In this document: positions 25,716 to 38,833 of the stretch, one piece after another
Numbering within the stretch: the stretch's first letter is position 1
Layout: each line of letters opens with the position of its first letter
Source: Methylocystis rosea
Lineage (GTDB): Bacteria > Pseudomonadota > Alphaproteobacteria > Rhizobiales > Beijerinckiaceae
Direction of reading: 5' to 3'
DNA: 64,000 nucleotides
Assembly (NCBI RefSeq): GCF_003855495.1
Contig: NZ_CP034086.1
Span: 1,116,001 to 1,180,000, forward strand
Notes under the pieces: model-generated
Seen by the model: the letters and a program-made list of their open reading frames with translations, nothing else
Database searches by the model: none
Told to the model about the DNA's origin: nothing
Translations under genes and position numbers: made by a program

Positions 25716-26001
25716 GAATGGCGTCTGTCTCCGCCGCCGGGCGGACATATGGCTTCAAGAACTCGCGATTAACGACATCGACAGGACCGCTGAAGAGCTC
25801 CGCGATAAAATCTTTCAGCCCGACGTACGAATAAATGTCTCGCACGGCTCCTGGGGCAATCTCGATCATAATGTCGATGTCGCTATCGGGCCGCGCATCG
25901 CCGCGCGCGTAGGAGCCAAACAGCGCCGCATGTTGGACGCCACGCGCGCGAAGAACGGCTTCGTTCTTGCGGAGGATGGCGATAATCTCTTGGCCGGTCA
26001 T
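25705..26001 (-). CDS. MntA-type nucleotidyltransferase antitoxin
   Basis: A 98-aa minimal nucleotidyltransferase with GS-x10-D-x-D (GSYARGDARPDSDIDIM), the signature of the MNT fold. In known pairs this antitoxin blocks HepT by adding AMP units to a Tyr in its H-x-Y motif. The ATG at 26001 is preferred over a TTG at 26010. Confidence 0.85.
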   Translation of the reverse strand: MTGQEIIAILRKNEAVLRARGVQHAALFGSYARGDARPDSDIDIMIEIAPGAVRDIYSYVGLKDFIAELFSGPVDVVNREFLKPYVRPAAETDAIHAF

Positions 26002-26063
26002 GCTACGCAATATACCACGGTCGCGTGCGGCAAGGGCGGCCCTCGCAAAAGTATGGAGTTCGT

Positions 26064-27068
26064 TTACCCCTTCGGCAGGCTCAGCACGCCGGCGTCGCCG
26101 TTCTCAGCGCCGAACGCGAGACGCGCCCCCTTCTCGTCCCAGGCGAGCGCGCTGATCCGCGGGCGATCGTCCTCCTGCGCCGGACGGCGCACCAGAATCT
26201 CGGATCCATCGGTAAGGCGCGCCAGCATGACAAGGCCGTCTTCATAGCCCATCGCTATGACCAGAGCGGCGGGATGGAAGGCGACGCGCGTCACGATCGC
26301 CGAACGCACGCCGCATTCGCGCGGCGCCTGGCCCATCGGTCCATCCTTGCCCGAAAACGGCCAGACGATGCAGGCGTCGGCGCCGGAGGTGGCCAGCCAT
26401 TTCCCGTCATGCGACCAGGAGAAGCTGCGGGTTTTTCCCGGATATCCGGCCATCCGCATGTGCTTGCCGTCGGCGAGGCGCCAGCCGTGCAGCATATTCT
26501 CCTGCATCGAGGTGACGAGAAAGCGCCCGTCGGGAGAGATCGTCGCGTCAAGATGCGAGCCGGCCCAGTCGAGCGCTTCCGGCTTGCCGGCGTTCGGAAA
26601 CCAGAGGGTCGCGCCGCCGTAATGCGCGATCGCCAGCCGGTAGCCTTTGGGAAAGAAGGCGAGCCCGCGCGAGGTTGACGGCAGATCCAGCGTCTTCGCG
26701 TCGCCCTTGGCCGAGCGGGCGCGCGCCACCTTTCCCGCTGTCCACGCCACCGCGCCGCCACGCGCGGCGACGGCGTCGATCCATTTGCCCTTTTCGTCGC
26801 CGATGACTTCGACGCCGCCTTTCGCGTCGGTCGCCACAACGCGCCCGTCGTCGCCGCCGGTGACGAGCCGGTCGCCGTCCTGCGCGACGACGAGGATGGC
26901 CGCGTCTTGATGGGCCGGAATGCGGCGTCCCTCCGCGCCGTCGCCGAAATGCAGCGTCCCGTCGGCGAGCGCGAAGACCGGCGCGCCGCCGAGGAACGCC
27001 GCGGCTGCGACAGGCTCACGAAGCCCAAGGGTTTCGACTTTGTCGGCGAGCGTGGAAGACAGCGTCAC
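26064..27068 (-). CDS. WD40-repeat beta-propeller protein
   Basis: A 334-aa cytoplasmic protein of about seven degenerate WD40 blades (for example DAAILVVAQDGDRLVTGGDDGRVVATD, SFSWSHDGKWLATSGADACIVWPF, AFHPAALVIAMGYEDGLVMLARL, SALAWDEKGARLAFGAENGDAGVLSL). It probably scaffolds protein contacts. The GTG start at 27068 begins 2 nt after the stop of the O-antigen-ligase-like gene, with GAGGA about 10 nt upstream. No partner can be named. Confidence 0.82.
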   Translation of the reverse strand: MTLSSTLADKVETLGLREPVAAAAFLGGAPVFALADGTLHFGDGAEGRRIPAHQDAAILVVAQDGDRLVTGGDDGRVVATDAKGGVEVIGDEKGKWIDAVAARGGAVAWTAGKVARARSAKGDAKTLDLPSTSRGLAFFPKGYRLAIAHYGGATLWFPNAGKPEALDWAGSHLDATISPDGRFLVTSMQENMLHGWRLADGKHMRMAGYPGKTRSFSWSHDGKWLATSGADACIVWPFSGKDGPMGQAPRECGVRSAIVTRVAFHPAALVIAMGYEDGLVMLARLTDGSEILVRRPAQEDDRPRISALAWDEKGARLAFGAENGDAGVLSLPKG

Positions 27069-27070
27069 GA

Positions 27071-28300
27071 CTATGCTTGTTCCTCGGCAGGCGCGCTCCA
27101 GCCGATCGGCAGGCGCGGGCGACGTTTCCGGAATTGGCCGCGCATCACGAGCGCGAAAGCGATGGCGTCGAGTCCCGCGAGGGTCAGCCACCACAGCTGC
27201 TCGGCCGCGGGACCGAACAGGCAAATGGCGAATCCCGCGCCAAGACCGCCCAGAAGGAAGGGCGCGAGCGCCGGACGCGATTGGCCGACGAACAGGCTGG
27301 TGCGGGCGGCGACGAGCGCCGCCGCGGCCGCGCCGAGCAGGCCGAGATCGAACCAGATCTTGAAGATCAGGCTGCGCGGCGTCGCCGGCGTCAGATAGCC
27401 GCCGAGCACGCCCCAGGTGGCGGCGCCAAAGCCGTGTCCGATCAATGTCCGCCAGCCGTCCGCCTCGATCATCTGACCCCAGAAGGCGAGATGTCTGAAG
27501 AAGCCGGGCGGATGTTCGGGCCAGATCAGATGCGCCGCATAGGCGGTCAGCGGCGCGAGCAGCACGATCGCCGTCATGAGCGCCGCAAGGAAAATGGACA
27601 TGAGCCGGGCGCGGCCGAAGGCGGCGGCGAAAACAGCCGCTCCGACGGCCAGCGCCGGGACGCCGTTCGGGGCGCCGGAAAGATAGCAAGCGATCACCGT
27701 CGCGACAGCGAGGGCGGCCGCCGAATACCAGCGGCCGCGGACGGCGAGGGCGCCCATCGCCGGCCAGACGAGCAGGGTCAATCCGAGTCCGGCGCGGCCG
27801 AGCGGTCCGACATCGAGAATGTCGTCGAGCGTATATTGCGGCTTCAACAGCAAAGTGACGGCGGCAAGCGCAATCGTCGCCGCGGCGACGCCGATCGGCA
27901 ACAGGTTGAGATTAGAGGTTTTGGTGCGCAGCGGCAGAAATCCGGTGGCGAGCGCCACCAGGGCGAGCGTCGCCGTGATTTTCGCGAAGCGTTCCGCCGG
28001 TCCCTCGAACGGGGTCCAGAGCAGCGAGAGCGCAGTCCAGGCGGCGAGCAAAAGAGCGGCGAGAAAGGGCGGCGAGAGCAAGATCGAGCGCATAGAGCGC
28101 CCCGACCCTTCCTCCGGCGTCAGTGTCGCGGCGGCGAGCAGCAGCGCCGCGCCGATCGGCAGCAGCACATAAACCGTCTGACGCGCCAGGATGGGCGCGA
28201 TGAGCGAGATCACGAACAGCAAAAACACGCCAATCCGCAGCAGAAGGCGGGAAGCCTCCTCTGCGGGTTCGTCGGCATTGCGGCGCGAAAGGACAGACAT
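27071..28300 (-). CDS. O-antigen ligase-like polytopic membrane protein
   Basis: A 409-aa inner-membrane protein with about eleven or twelve TM segments and a periplasmic loop after TM9 or so (EHPPGFFRHLAFWGQMIEADGWRTLIGHGFGAATWG), the pattern of the O-antigen ligase/Wzy (PF04932-like) superfamily with its Arg/His-containing loop. It could join polysaccharide to lipid A or polymerise a glycan. It is coupled to the WD40 gene. Confidence 0.75.
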   Translation of the reverse strand: MSVLSRRNADEPAEEASRLLLRIGVFLLFVISLIAPILARQTVYVLLPIGAALLLAAATLTPEEGSGRSMRSILLSPPFLAALLLAAWTALSLLWTPFEGPAERFAKITATLALVALATGFLPLRTKTSNLNLLPIGVAAATIALAAVTLLLKPQYTLDDILDVGPLGRAGLGLTLLVWPAMGALAVRGRWYSAAALAVATVIACYLSGAPNGVPALAVGAAVFAAAFGRARLMSIFLAALMTAIVLLAPLTAYAAHLIWPEHPPGFFRHLAFWGQMIEADGWRTLIGHGFGAATWGVLGGYLTPATPRSLIFKIWFDLGLLGAAAAALVAARTSLFVGQSRPALAPFLLGGLGAGFAICLFGPAAEQLWWLTLAGLDAIAFALVMRGQFRKRRPRLPIGWSAPAEEQA

Positions 28301-28402
28301 GGCGAAGGTGCGGTTGAGTAGGGGATCTTCGATAGAGATTAGAACGAAATCGCCGGCGAGTAGCCTGCCGCAACGCAGTAAACCTGGGAAAGACCCCGAT
28401 TT

Positions 28403-29602
28403 TTAGGCGACTGTGGCGCTTTTGCCTGTTTGGCGCCACTCTTGGCGGACCGCCGCGTCGGGTTCGGCCGCCAGTCTCTGTGCGCCAAGCTCCGCCGATC
28501 GCGTCGGCGCCAGTCTGCCGAGCGCCCAAACGGCGGCGCCGCGAACAATGGCGGCGGCGTCTTCGATCAGCCGCTCGGCCTCGGCGGCAAGCTCGGGCCG
28601 GGCCGAATTGCCGATCGCGATCAGAACATTGCGCAAGAAGCGGTCGCGTCCGACGCGCTTGATTGGGGAGCCCGCAAAAAGCGCTCGGAACGCCGAATCG
28701 TCGAGGCGCGCCAATTCGGCAAGCGGCGGGGCGTCGAATTCGGGGCGGGCGGCGAGCTTCGCCTCGCGACCCGCGCTCGCGTATTTGTTCCAGGGGCAGA
28801 CCGCGAGACAGTCGTCACAGCCATAGATGCGATTGCCGATCTTCGCGCGAAATTCGAGCGGAATAGGGCCTTTGTGCTCGATCGTCAGATAGGAAATGCA
28901 GCGCCGCGCATCGAGTCGGTAAGGCGCTGGGAAGGCCGCCGTCGGGCAAATGTCGATACATTTGCTGCACGAGCCGCAATGATCGTGCTCGGGCGGGTCG
29001 GGGTCGAGACGAAGAGTCGTGAAAATCGCGCCCAGAAAGAGCCACGATCCGAAGTCTCGCGAGACGAGGTTTGTGTGTTTGCCTTGCCAGCCGACGCCGG
29101 CCGTCTGCGCGAGCGGCTTTTCCATGACGGGCGCGGTGTCGACGAAGACCTTGGCGTCGCCGGCGCCGGCGCGGCTGAGGATGAATCCGGCGAGCTGTTT
29201 CAGCCGGCCCTTGATGATGTCGTGATAGTCGCGGTTGCGCGCATAGACCGAGATCGTCGCGCAGTCCGGTTTCGTCAGCGAAGCGCGCGGATCTCCGTCC
29301 GGTCCGTAGTTCAGGCCGAGCAAGATGAGACTCGCCGCCTCTGGCCAGAGCGCGCGCGGCGCGACTCGCCGCTCGGCCGTCTCGCGCATCCAGGCCATGT
29401 CGCCGTGCGCGCCGTCCCGCAACCATGCCCACAGCCGCTCGCCCTGCTCGGGCGCAACATCCGCCCGCGCGATGCGGCAGACGTCGAAGCCAAGCTCGAG
29501 TGCGCGGGCGCGAATTTCCTCCTCCAGCGCCCGAGCCGTCGGCGATCGAACATCATAACCTGTCGGCGAACCCATCGTCGCATTCGGGACAGGCGCGTAC
29601 AT
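28403..29602 (-). CDS. queG: Epoxyqueuosine reductase
   Basis: A 399-aa cobalamin- and Fe-S-dependent enzyme that makes queuosine from epoxyqueuosine in tRNA. Two ferredoxin-type clusters are visible: CGSCSKCIDICPTAAF and the later C-x2-C-x3-CP (YGCDDCLAVCPWNKYA); a C-terminal HEAT-like stretch follows. Family length is typical. Its ATG sits one base after the stop of the histidine kinase gene, so the two genes are probably co-transcribed. Confidence 0.94.
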   Translation of the reverse strand: MYAPVPNATMGSPTGYDVRSPTARALEEEIRARALELGFDVCRIARADVAPEQGERLWAWLRDGAHGDMAWMRETAERRVAPRALWPEAASLILLGLNYGPDGDPRASLTKPDCATISVYARNRDYHDIIKGRLKQLAGFILSRAGAGDAKVFVDTAPVMEKPLAQTAGVGWQGKHTNLVSRDFGSWLFLGAIFTTLRLDPDPPEHDHCGSCSKCIDICPTAAFPAPYRLDARRCISYLTIEHKGPIPLEFRAKIGNRIYGCDDCLAVCPWNKYASAGREAKLAARPEFDAPPLAELARLDDSAFRALFAGSPIKRVGRDRFLRNVLIAIGNSARPELAAEAERLIEDAAAIVRGAAVWALGRLAPTRSAELGAQRLAAEPDAAVRQEWRQTGKSATVA

Positions 29603-29603
29603 G

Positions 29604-30806
29604 TCAGGCGGGCGCTTGCAGAGGGATTGCGACGACGAACTCGGCGCCAGGATCGTGCTTTTTCATTTCGATCGTTGCACCGAGTTGCCGCGTAAATGAC
29701 GCAATGATCCGCATGCCGAGCCCCTGATTGCGAGGGTCGAGGTCATCGGGCATTCCAGCGCCTTCGTCGCGCACGGAAACAGTGAAATTCTCAGCGCCCT
29801 GGCGCGCGACCTTCACCGAAATAATTCCCGACTGGCTCTCGTAAGCGTATTTCGCCGCATTGGCGATGAACTCGTTGACGATCAGCGCGGTCGAAACCGC
29901 CCGGTCGGTTGCGATGACGATTCCTTCCTCGATCTCGGTGCGCACGTCGCATTGCGCGACGCTTTCATCCAAATCGTGACACAGCGCTTCAATGTATTTG
30001 CCAACGTCCATGCAATCGACGTCCGAGCCGCGAGACAGCTGGTCATGCGCCTTTGCGATAGCTTCCACGCGGTGAGAGGCTTCGTTGAGAAGTTCGGACA
30101 CCTGCTCATCGCCTGCGTCGTTGGCTTGCAGGCGGAGCATGCTGCTGACGATGGAAAGGCTGTTCTTCACGCGGTGATTCATTTCTTTGAGCAGCGCTTC
30201 GTTGCGCGCGAGCGCCGCTCTTAGCTTGCGCTCTTCCCGCTCGCGTTCGATCGCCATGCCAAGAAGATTCGCCGCGCCCTGCAGAAAAGCGATGTCCTGC
30301 TCCCTGAAATCGGCCGGCGAGCGGCTGTCGACTTCGAGAACGCCATAGGGCTTTCCGTCGCCCTGCAGGATGACGTTCATCGCCCGGCGAACGCCATGCT
30401 GACGCAGCAATTCGGGAGTCCTGAACCGCGTCTCCTTTTCGAGGTGATTAGAGATGACCGGTTGGCCGCTGCGTAAGGCGTATCCAGCGGGCGAGTCGAG
30501 ATCAGCGCCGACTTTCGCGACGCCCACCACGCCGCGACTCCAGCCGACGCCGGCGCGCACCAGAAACTGGTTCTCGGACGGAAGCAGCTCCAGCACTTTG
30601 CAGAAGTCCGCATCCAGTCCTTGCGCCGTCAGTCGCACGGTGTCGGTCAGCAGCTGATCGAACGAAGCGCCTTGGAGGGCGGTGACGCCGAGTTCCGCCA
30701 GTATCTCCTGCTGCCGAATGCGCTGCCGCAGTCCGCGCGACGGATCGCCGGCGTCGCCGGGCTTCGACTCAACCTTTTCGCCCTCGCGATCGTTGGGTGC
30801 GCTCAT
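29604..30806 (-). CDS. GAF-domain sensor histidine kinase (HisKA_2 type)
   Basis: A 400-aa soluble kinase: GAF domain at about residues 35-185, then the HisKA_2 phosphoacceptor (LLKEMNHRVKNSLSIV, His at about 210) and a HATPase_c domain (NEFIANAAKYAY N-box, DEGAGMPDD and GLGMRII G-boxes). There is no TM segment, so it senses a cytoplasmic signal or small ligand. HisKA_2 kinases in this order often feed the general stress response. No response regulator is adjacent, so its partner is elsewhere. Confidence 0.9.
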   Translation of the reverse strand: MSAPNDREGEKVESKPGDAGDPSRGLRQRIRQQEILAELGVTALQGASFDQLLTDTVRLTAQGLDADFCKVLELLPSENQFLVRAGVGWSRGVVGVAKVGADLDSPAGYALRSGQPVISNHLEKETRFRTPELLRQHGVRRAMNVILQGDGKPYGVLEVDSRSPADFREQDIAFLQGAANLLGMAIEREREERKLRAALARNEALLKEMNHRVKNSLSIVSSMLRLQANDAGDEQVSELLNEASHRVEAIAKAHDQLSRGSDVDCMDVGKYIEALCHDLDESVAQCDVRTEIEEGIVIATDRAVSTALIVNEFIANAAKYAYESQSGIISVKVARQGAENFTVSVRDEGAGMPDDLDPRNQGLGMRIIASFTRQLGATIEMKKHDPGAEFVVAIPLQAPA

Positions 30807-30918
30807 ACAATGGTCCCGTATTGCGGGCTACTTGCCGCACTCCGCCCGATGGTTGTCAAGCGCGGCCGCAGTGCGGCTTGCGACAGCGCCGCCTGAGCCT
30901 TCAGACGCTCAGCGACGC

Positions 30919-31602
30919 TCAGAAATCCAGTTCCGCATAGTAGCGGCCGGGCGTCAGTCCTGGCGCCCGATAGGACAGCAGCGGACGAAACGCGGGGCGT
31001 GATTTGATGCGTTGATACCAGTGCTTCGCCGCCTCATCCTCGTCCCACGGCGCATCGCCAAGATAATCGGCGCAGGAGATATGGGCGGCCGCCGCGAAGT
31101 CAGCATAAGTCAAACGATCGCCCGCGAGCCAGTTGCGCGCATTGGTGAGATAACCAATGTAGCGCATATGGTGGCGAATGTTGGCGCGCGCCACACGCAC
31201 CACGTCCATATCCGGCGCGCCGCCCGGAGGCGCAAAGCGCTTGTAAACTTTCTCCCTGATCAGCCAGTTCGTGACCTCGTCGAAAAACTTGACGTTGAAC
31301 CAGTCGACGAGCCGACGCGTTTCAATGCGCTCCGCCATTTCTTGCGGCAGGAGTCGTTGCGCGCCACGTTCGGCGCCATAGGTCTCGTCGATATATTCGG
31401 CGATGAGATTGGCGCCGGGCGCGACAAGGCCGTTATCGTCAATGAAGACCGGCGTGCGGCCAGCGGGGTCAAGCGCGAGAAACTCAGGGCGGCGGTCGCT
31501 CACGCGCTCCTCGATGAGCGTAGCGTCTATTCCATATTCGGACAGGACGAGCCGGACAAATCGCGAATGGGGGCAGAGCGGGTGATGATAAAGCGTGGGC
31601 AT
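30919..31602 (-). CDS. fzlA: FtsZ-binding GST-fold protein FzlA
   Basis: A 227-aa glutathione-S-transferase-fold protein. The conserved C-terminal half (WFNVKFFDEVTNWLI, NWLAGDRLTYADFAAAAHISCADYLGDAPW, HWYQRIKSRPAFRPLLSYRAPG and the last residues YYAELDF) matches FzlA of Caulobacter, which binds FtsZ filaments and is needed for constriction in alphaproteobacteria. The N-terminal LYHHPLCPHSRFVRLVLSE is a thioredoxin-like fold; catalytic GST activity is not expected. It lies upstream of the histidine kinase and queG. Confidence 0.88.
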   Translation of the reverse strand: MPTLYHHPLCPHSRFVRLVLSEYGIDATLIEERVSDRRPEFLALDPAGRTPVFIDDNGLVAPGANLIAEYIDETYGAERGAQRLLPQEMAERIETRRLVDWFNVKFFDEVTNWLIREKVYKRFAPPGGAPDMDVVRVARANIRHHMRYIGYLTNARNWLAGDRLTYADFAAAAHISCADYLGDAPWDEDEAAKHWYQRIKSRPAFRPLLSYRAPGLTPGRYYAELDF

Positions 31603-31732
31603 GAGGCCTTTTCGAGCGGACGCGAAGCGACGAGCTGCGCCGCTTCTGTATGCTGGTTCGGGTTAGCGCCGCTAGCCGGCGGTTTTACGGCTTTGATGAG
31701 CTTTTAGCGCGCAGCTTTTGCTAGGATATGCC

Positions 31733-32455
31733 ATGATTCGTTTGCTCTTCGCACTTTCGCTCGGCGTGATGCTCTTCACGGCCGCGGGGAACGCCGACAC
31801 GCTGAAGGACGGCGTTCCAAATCTCTCAGTCATTGGCGAGGCTTACGAGGACGTCGTCCCCGACCTGGCGATCCTGCGGTTCGGCGTCGTCACCGAACGG
31901 CCGCTGGCCGCCGACGCTGCGGCGGAAAATGCGCGCGCGGTCGAAGCTGTTCTCGCCGAGCTCAAAAAATTAGGCGTTCCCGACGTTGAAGTGCAGACGC
32001 AGGGCGTAACGCTCGCGCCCATCGCCGTCGAAGAGCGAGACCCCAAGACAGGCAAACCCAAGACATCGCAAAAGTTTTTCCGCGCACGAAACGATTTGCG
32101 CGTGCGGGTGACTCGAATCGAACAGGCCGGCCAAATCGCGAGCGGTCTGATCGACAAGGGCGTTAACAGCTTCGAAGGCATCGATTTCGAAATCGCGCAT
32201 CCCAGGCAGCGGCTTGATGCGTTGCGGCGCGAAGCGGTCAAGGACGCCGAGCGGCAGGCGAAGATCTATGCGGAGGCGGCCGGACTGCGGCTGTCCCGCG
32301 TGATCGAAATCCGTCCGCTCGAGGAGAGCGACGCGCGCCCGCGCGCTTTTGCGGCGAAGGCCGCCGGGACTCCCGGAGCCTCCGAGATTCCTTTGCGTCC
32401 AGGCCTGGAGCGTCTCTCGGCGCGCGTGAATATGGTCTGGGGGCTTTCGCGCTAG
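31733..32455 (+). CDS. SIMPL-domain (DUF541) periplasmic protein
   Basis: A 240-aa exported protein with a signal peptide (LLFALSLGVMLFTAAGNA) and a SIMPL/DUF541 domain: PNLSVIGEAYEDVVPDLAILRFGVVTERP, AVLAELKKLGV, FRARNDLRVRVTRIEQAGQIASGLIDKGVN. Family members (BP26/YggE-like) form oligomeric rings and are linked to oxidative stress, with unclear mechanism. The ATG at 31733 has AGGA 7 nt upstream. Confidence 0.88.
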   Translation: MIRLLFALSLGVMLFTAAGNADTLKDGVPNLSVIGEAYEDVVPDLAILRFGVVTERPLAADAAAENARAVEAVLAELKKLGVPDVEVQTQGVTLAPIAVEERDPKTGKPKTSQKFFRARNDLRVRVTRIEQAGQIASGLIDKGVNSFEGIDFEIAHPRQRLDALRREAVKDAERQAKIYAEAAGLRLSRVIEIRPLEESDARPRAFAAKAAGTPGASEIPLRPGLERLSARVNMVWGLSR

Positions 32456-32590
32456 TTCGCCTCTGCCTGCTGAAGCGGCGAAAGTCTGCGGCGCTGCTCG
32501 CAATTTGTTCGCTTGAAGCCATATCGCGCTGCACAATTTCACGCTAAGCTCGCGTCCGCGACTGGTGGGCCGCAATGTGAGGGGTCGCGG

Positions 32591-33001
32591 ATGGCTCATG
32601 TCATCTTTTACGAAAAGCCGGGCTGCGCCGGCAATGCGCTGCAAAAGGCGCTGCTCGTCGCCTCTGGACATGAAGTCGAGGCGCGCAACCTTTTGACCGA
32701 GCCTTGGAGCATGTCCAGCCTGCGTCCCTATTTCGGCGCCAAGCCCGTGCCTGAATGGTTCAACGCCTCGTCCCCGCGCATAAAATCTGGCGAGATCGAC
32801 CCAGACAAAGTCACGCCGCAACAGGCGCTGGTGATGATGATCGTCGATCCCGTCCTCATCCGTCGCCCGCTGATGCGCATCGGCGATCATTGCGAGGCGG
32901 GTTTCGACTCGGCCGCGGTTGATGCGTGGATCGGATTGAAGCGGACCGATGAAACGGTCAGCGACGTGTGCGTGCGCTCCATCGCCAACGACGCCTTCTA
33001 G
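32591..33001 (+). CDS. ArsC/Spx-fold protein, nitrogenase-associated type
   Basis: A 136-aa thioredoxin-fold protein: VIFYEKPGC with Cys12 where ArsC has its catalytic Cys, LRPYFG, EWFNASSPRIKSGEI and DPVLIRRPL. The sequence resembles the 'nitrogenase-associated protein' branch of the ArsC/Spx family found near nif genes, but no nif gene is in the window. GAGGGG lies 6 nt before the ATG. It lies 157 nt upstream of the P-type ATPase fusion gene, a neighbour that may be chance. Confidence 0.8.
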   Translation: MAHVIFYEKPGCAGNALQKALLVASGHEVEARNLLTEPWSMSSLRPYFGAKPVPEWFNASSPRIKSGEIDPDKVTPQQALVMMIVDPVLIRRPLMRIGDHCEAGFDSAAVDAWIGLKRTDETVSDVCVRSIANDAF

Positions 33002-33158
33002 CCCGCTCAACTGCGACTCGCTGCGGCGCTGCCGCTGCTAAACCTCTCCTGATATCCATAATATGTAGTATGGCGCCGGTTCGGCCGTCCCGCAGCCATC
33101 TGAATGCGCGGGGCCGGCGGCGGCCGTGGGGGAAGCCGCGGAGGAGGGAACAGCAAGC

Positions 33159-36803
<3,645 letters not shown>

Positions 36804-36848
36804 GAAGAAGTGGACCGCCCTGGGTGATCTGGCGGAATCACGATCGCC

Positions 36849-36924
36849 TGGTGGGCCGGGCAGGACTCGAACCTGCAACCAGACCGTTATGAGCGGCCGG
36901 CTCTAACCATTGAGCTACCGGCCC
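36849..36924 (-). tRNA. ileX: tRNA-Ile (CAU anticodon, lysidine type)
   Basis: A 76-nt cloverleaf including encoded CCA. Acceptor GGGCCGG / CCGGCCC, D-stem GCTC/GAGC, anticodon loop CTCATAA (CAU), T-arm GTTCGAGTC. The short D-loop, C4-G69 and C5-G68 pairs and TGGTTG variable region fit tRNA-Ile2, whose C34 is changed to lysidine by TilS so that it reads AUA. Elongator tRNA-Met is the alternative. Confidence 0.85.
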
Positions 36925-37085
36925 CGAGACGGGGAGGCCCGTCCTATACCGCAAGCCGGGCGCGCGCAATATCGCGGGCTTGCATCACGCGCTCTCATCT
37001 TGCGCTCGCGTTCGGCTGGCGCGGGCCGTGTGCATGCGTCAGCTTGTCTTGCCAGGGCCCGCGCCGCGCCTGTAAGGCTTCTTGT

Positions 37086-37733
37086 ATGGACGAACATGAC
37101 GCCCGCACGGAGATTGTTGACGCCGCACAAGAGATGGAGCGGCTGGGTCTCAATCACGGCTCTGCGGGCAATTTGTCCCTGCGCGTCGGCGACGCCGCGC
37201 TCGTCACGCCGAGCGGCGTTCCCAGCCGTGAACTCTCGCCCGAACTGATCGCGCGCATGCCGCTTGACGGCGATGGCGCTTTCGACGGCCCGCTGCCGCC
37301 GTCGAGCGAGTGGCGCTTTCACCTCGACATTTATCGCGCGCGGCCGGACGTCAACGCCATCGCGCATATGCATTCGCCCTATGCGACGACGATCGCGACC
37401 TTGCGGCGCGATATTCCGGCCGTCCATTACATGATCGCGGCCTTCGGCGGCCCGACCGTGCGCTGCGTCGATTACGCGCCCTACGGCACCGCTGAACTGT
37501 CGCGACTCGTCGTGGCGGGGCTAGCGGATCGCGATGGCGTGCTCCTCGCCAATCATGGCGCCATCGTCACCGGCGCGACGATGCGCAGAGCATTGTGGCG
37601 CGCCGCCGAGCTCGAAGCGCTTGCGCAAGTCTTCTACTTCGGCGCGCTCGCCGGCAAACCCGTCGTGCTTTCAGATGATGAGATCATGCGCACGGTCGAA
37701 CGCTTCAAAACTTACGGAACGCGCGAGAGTTAG
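37086..37733 (+). CDS. Class II aldolase (probable 5-methylthioribulose-1-phosphate aldolase, Ald2-like)
   Basis: A 215-aa zinc-dependent class II aldolase/adducin-fold enzyme. The substrate/zinc motifs [21 protein letters not shown] (catalytic Glu), AHMHSPYAT (two His ligands) and [11 protein letters not shown] (third His region) are intact. Next door, convergent with a 4-nt stop overlap, is mtnA. In bacteria with the DHAP shunt, a class II aldolase splits methylthioribulose-1-phosphate, made by MtnA, into DHAP and a methylthio-aldehyde. That role is likely here by position. Fuculose-phosphate aldolase activity cannot be ruled out. ATG at 37086. Confidence 0.82.
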   Translation: MDEHDARTEIVDAAQEMERLGLNHGSAGNLSLRVGDAALVTPSGVPSRELSPELIARMPLDGDGAFDGPLPPSSEWRFHLDIYRARPDVNAIAHMHSPYATTIATLRRDIPAVHYMIAAFGGPTVRCVDYAPYGTAELSRLVVAGLADRDGVLLANHGAIVTGATMRRALWRAAELEALAQVFYFGALAGKPVVLSDDEIMRTVERFKTYGTRES

Positions 37734-38833
37734 AAAGAACTTAGCTCACCGCCAAGGTCCGGAAACAATCCCTTTAGCCCTTGCTCCGTTGCGGCGCAGA
37801 CGCCGCGCTCGGTGATCAGGCCCGTGACGAAGCGCGACGGCGTCACGTCGAAGCTGAAATTACGCGCCGCAGATCCGTCGGGCGTGAGCTGAACCTCGAA
37901 CGTCGCGCCGTCGGCGCCTCGGCCGCTGATATGGGTGACTTCGCGCGCGGCGCGCTCTTCGATCGGTATGTCGCGGACGCCGTCGGCGATGCGCCAGTCG
38001 ACGGTCGAGGACGGCAGGGCGACATAGAACGGCACGCCATTGTCATGCGCCGCGAGCGCCTTGAGATAGGTGCCGATCTTGTTGCACACGTCGCCGGCGC
38101 GCGTCGTACGGTCGCTGCCGACGATGACGACATCGACAAGACCATGCTGCATCAGATGGCCGCCGGCGTTATCGGCGACGACGGTGTGCGGGATCGCTTC
38201 GCCCAGCAGTTCGAAGGCCGTGAGGCTCGCCCCCTGGTTGCGTGGGCGCGTCTCGTCGACCCACACATGTATCGCCGCGCCTTGCCGCGCCGCCGTGTAG
38301 ATCGGCGCCAAAGCGGTGCCCCAATCGACGGTGGCGAGCCAGCCGGCGTTGCAATGGGTGAGGATGTTGACGGGGCTGTCGCCGCGGCGCGCTTTATGAA
38401 TGAGTTCGGCGCCGGCGCTGCCGATGGCTTGGCAAAAAGCCACGTCTTCTTCCGCGATCTTGGCGGCCTCCGCGTAGGCAAGGTCGGCGCGGACCGAGAC
38501 CGGCGCCGCGAGGAGCAGCGCGCGCAGCCGATCGAGCGCCCAGCGCAGATTGACGGCTGTCGGCCGGGTGGCGAGGAGGGCGGCATAGGCGCTGGCGACC
38601 GCGGCGTCGCTGGGATCGCGCCAGGCGGCGAGCGCCATGCCGTAAGCGCCGGTCACGCCGATCAGCGGCGCGCCGCGCACCGTCATCGTGCTGATCGCTG
38701 CAGCGGCGTCTTCGCAACTCGCGAGCGTTTTCGTCTCTAAGCGATGCGGGAGTACGGTTTGATCGATGACGTGAACGCGCCGCCCGTCCGAATCGAGCCA
38801 GATCGTTCTGTAGTCGCGACTGTTAATTCTCAT
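37730..38833 (-). CDS. mtnA: Methylthioribose-1-phosphate isomerase
   Basis: A 367-aa eIF2B-like isomerase that converts methylthioribose-1-P to methylthioribulose-1-P. Family motifs are [20 protein letters not shown] near residue 50, [12 protein letters not shown] (catalytic Cys) and [13 protein letters not shown] (catalytic Asp), with [12 protein letters not shown] near the C-terminus. It serves the methionine salvage or DHAP-shunt route for S-adenosylmethionine by-products. Confidence 0.94.
   Translation of the reverse strand: MRINSRDYRTIWLDSDGRRVHVIDQTVLPHRLETKTLASCEDAAAAISTMTVRGAPLIGVTGAYGMALAAWRDPSDAAVASAYAALLATRPTAVNLRWALDRLRALLLAAPVSVRADLAYAEAAKIAEEDVAFCQAIGSAGAELIHKARRGDSPVNILTHCNAGWLATVDWGTALAPIYTAARQGAAIHVWVDETRPRNQGASLTAFELLGEAIPHTVVADNAGGHLMQHGLVDVVIVGSDRTTRAGDVCNKIGTYLKALAAHDNGVPFYVALPSSTVDWRIADGVRDIPIEERAAREVTHISGRGADGATFEVQLTPDGSAARNFSFDVTPSRFVTGLITERGVCAATEQGLKGLFPDLGGELSSF

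Noticed and set aside
27069..27689. N-terminal extension of the WD40 frame into the O-antigen-ligase-like gene
   Set aside because: It lies wholly inside a supported gene and has Arg/Ala-rich non-family sequence; the GTG at 27068 fits better.
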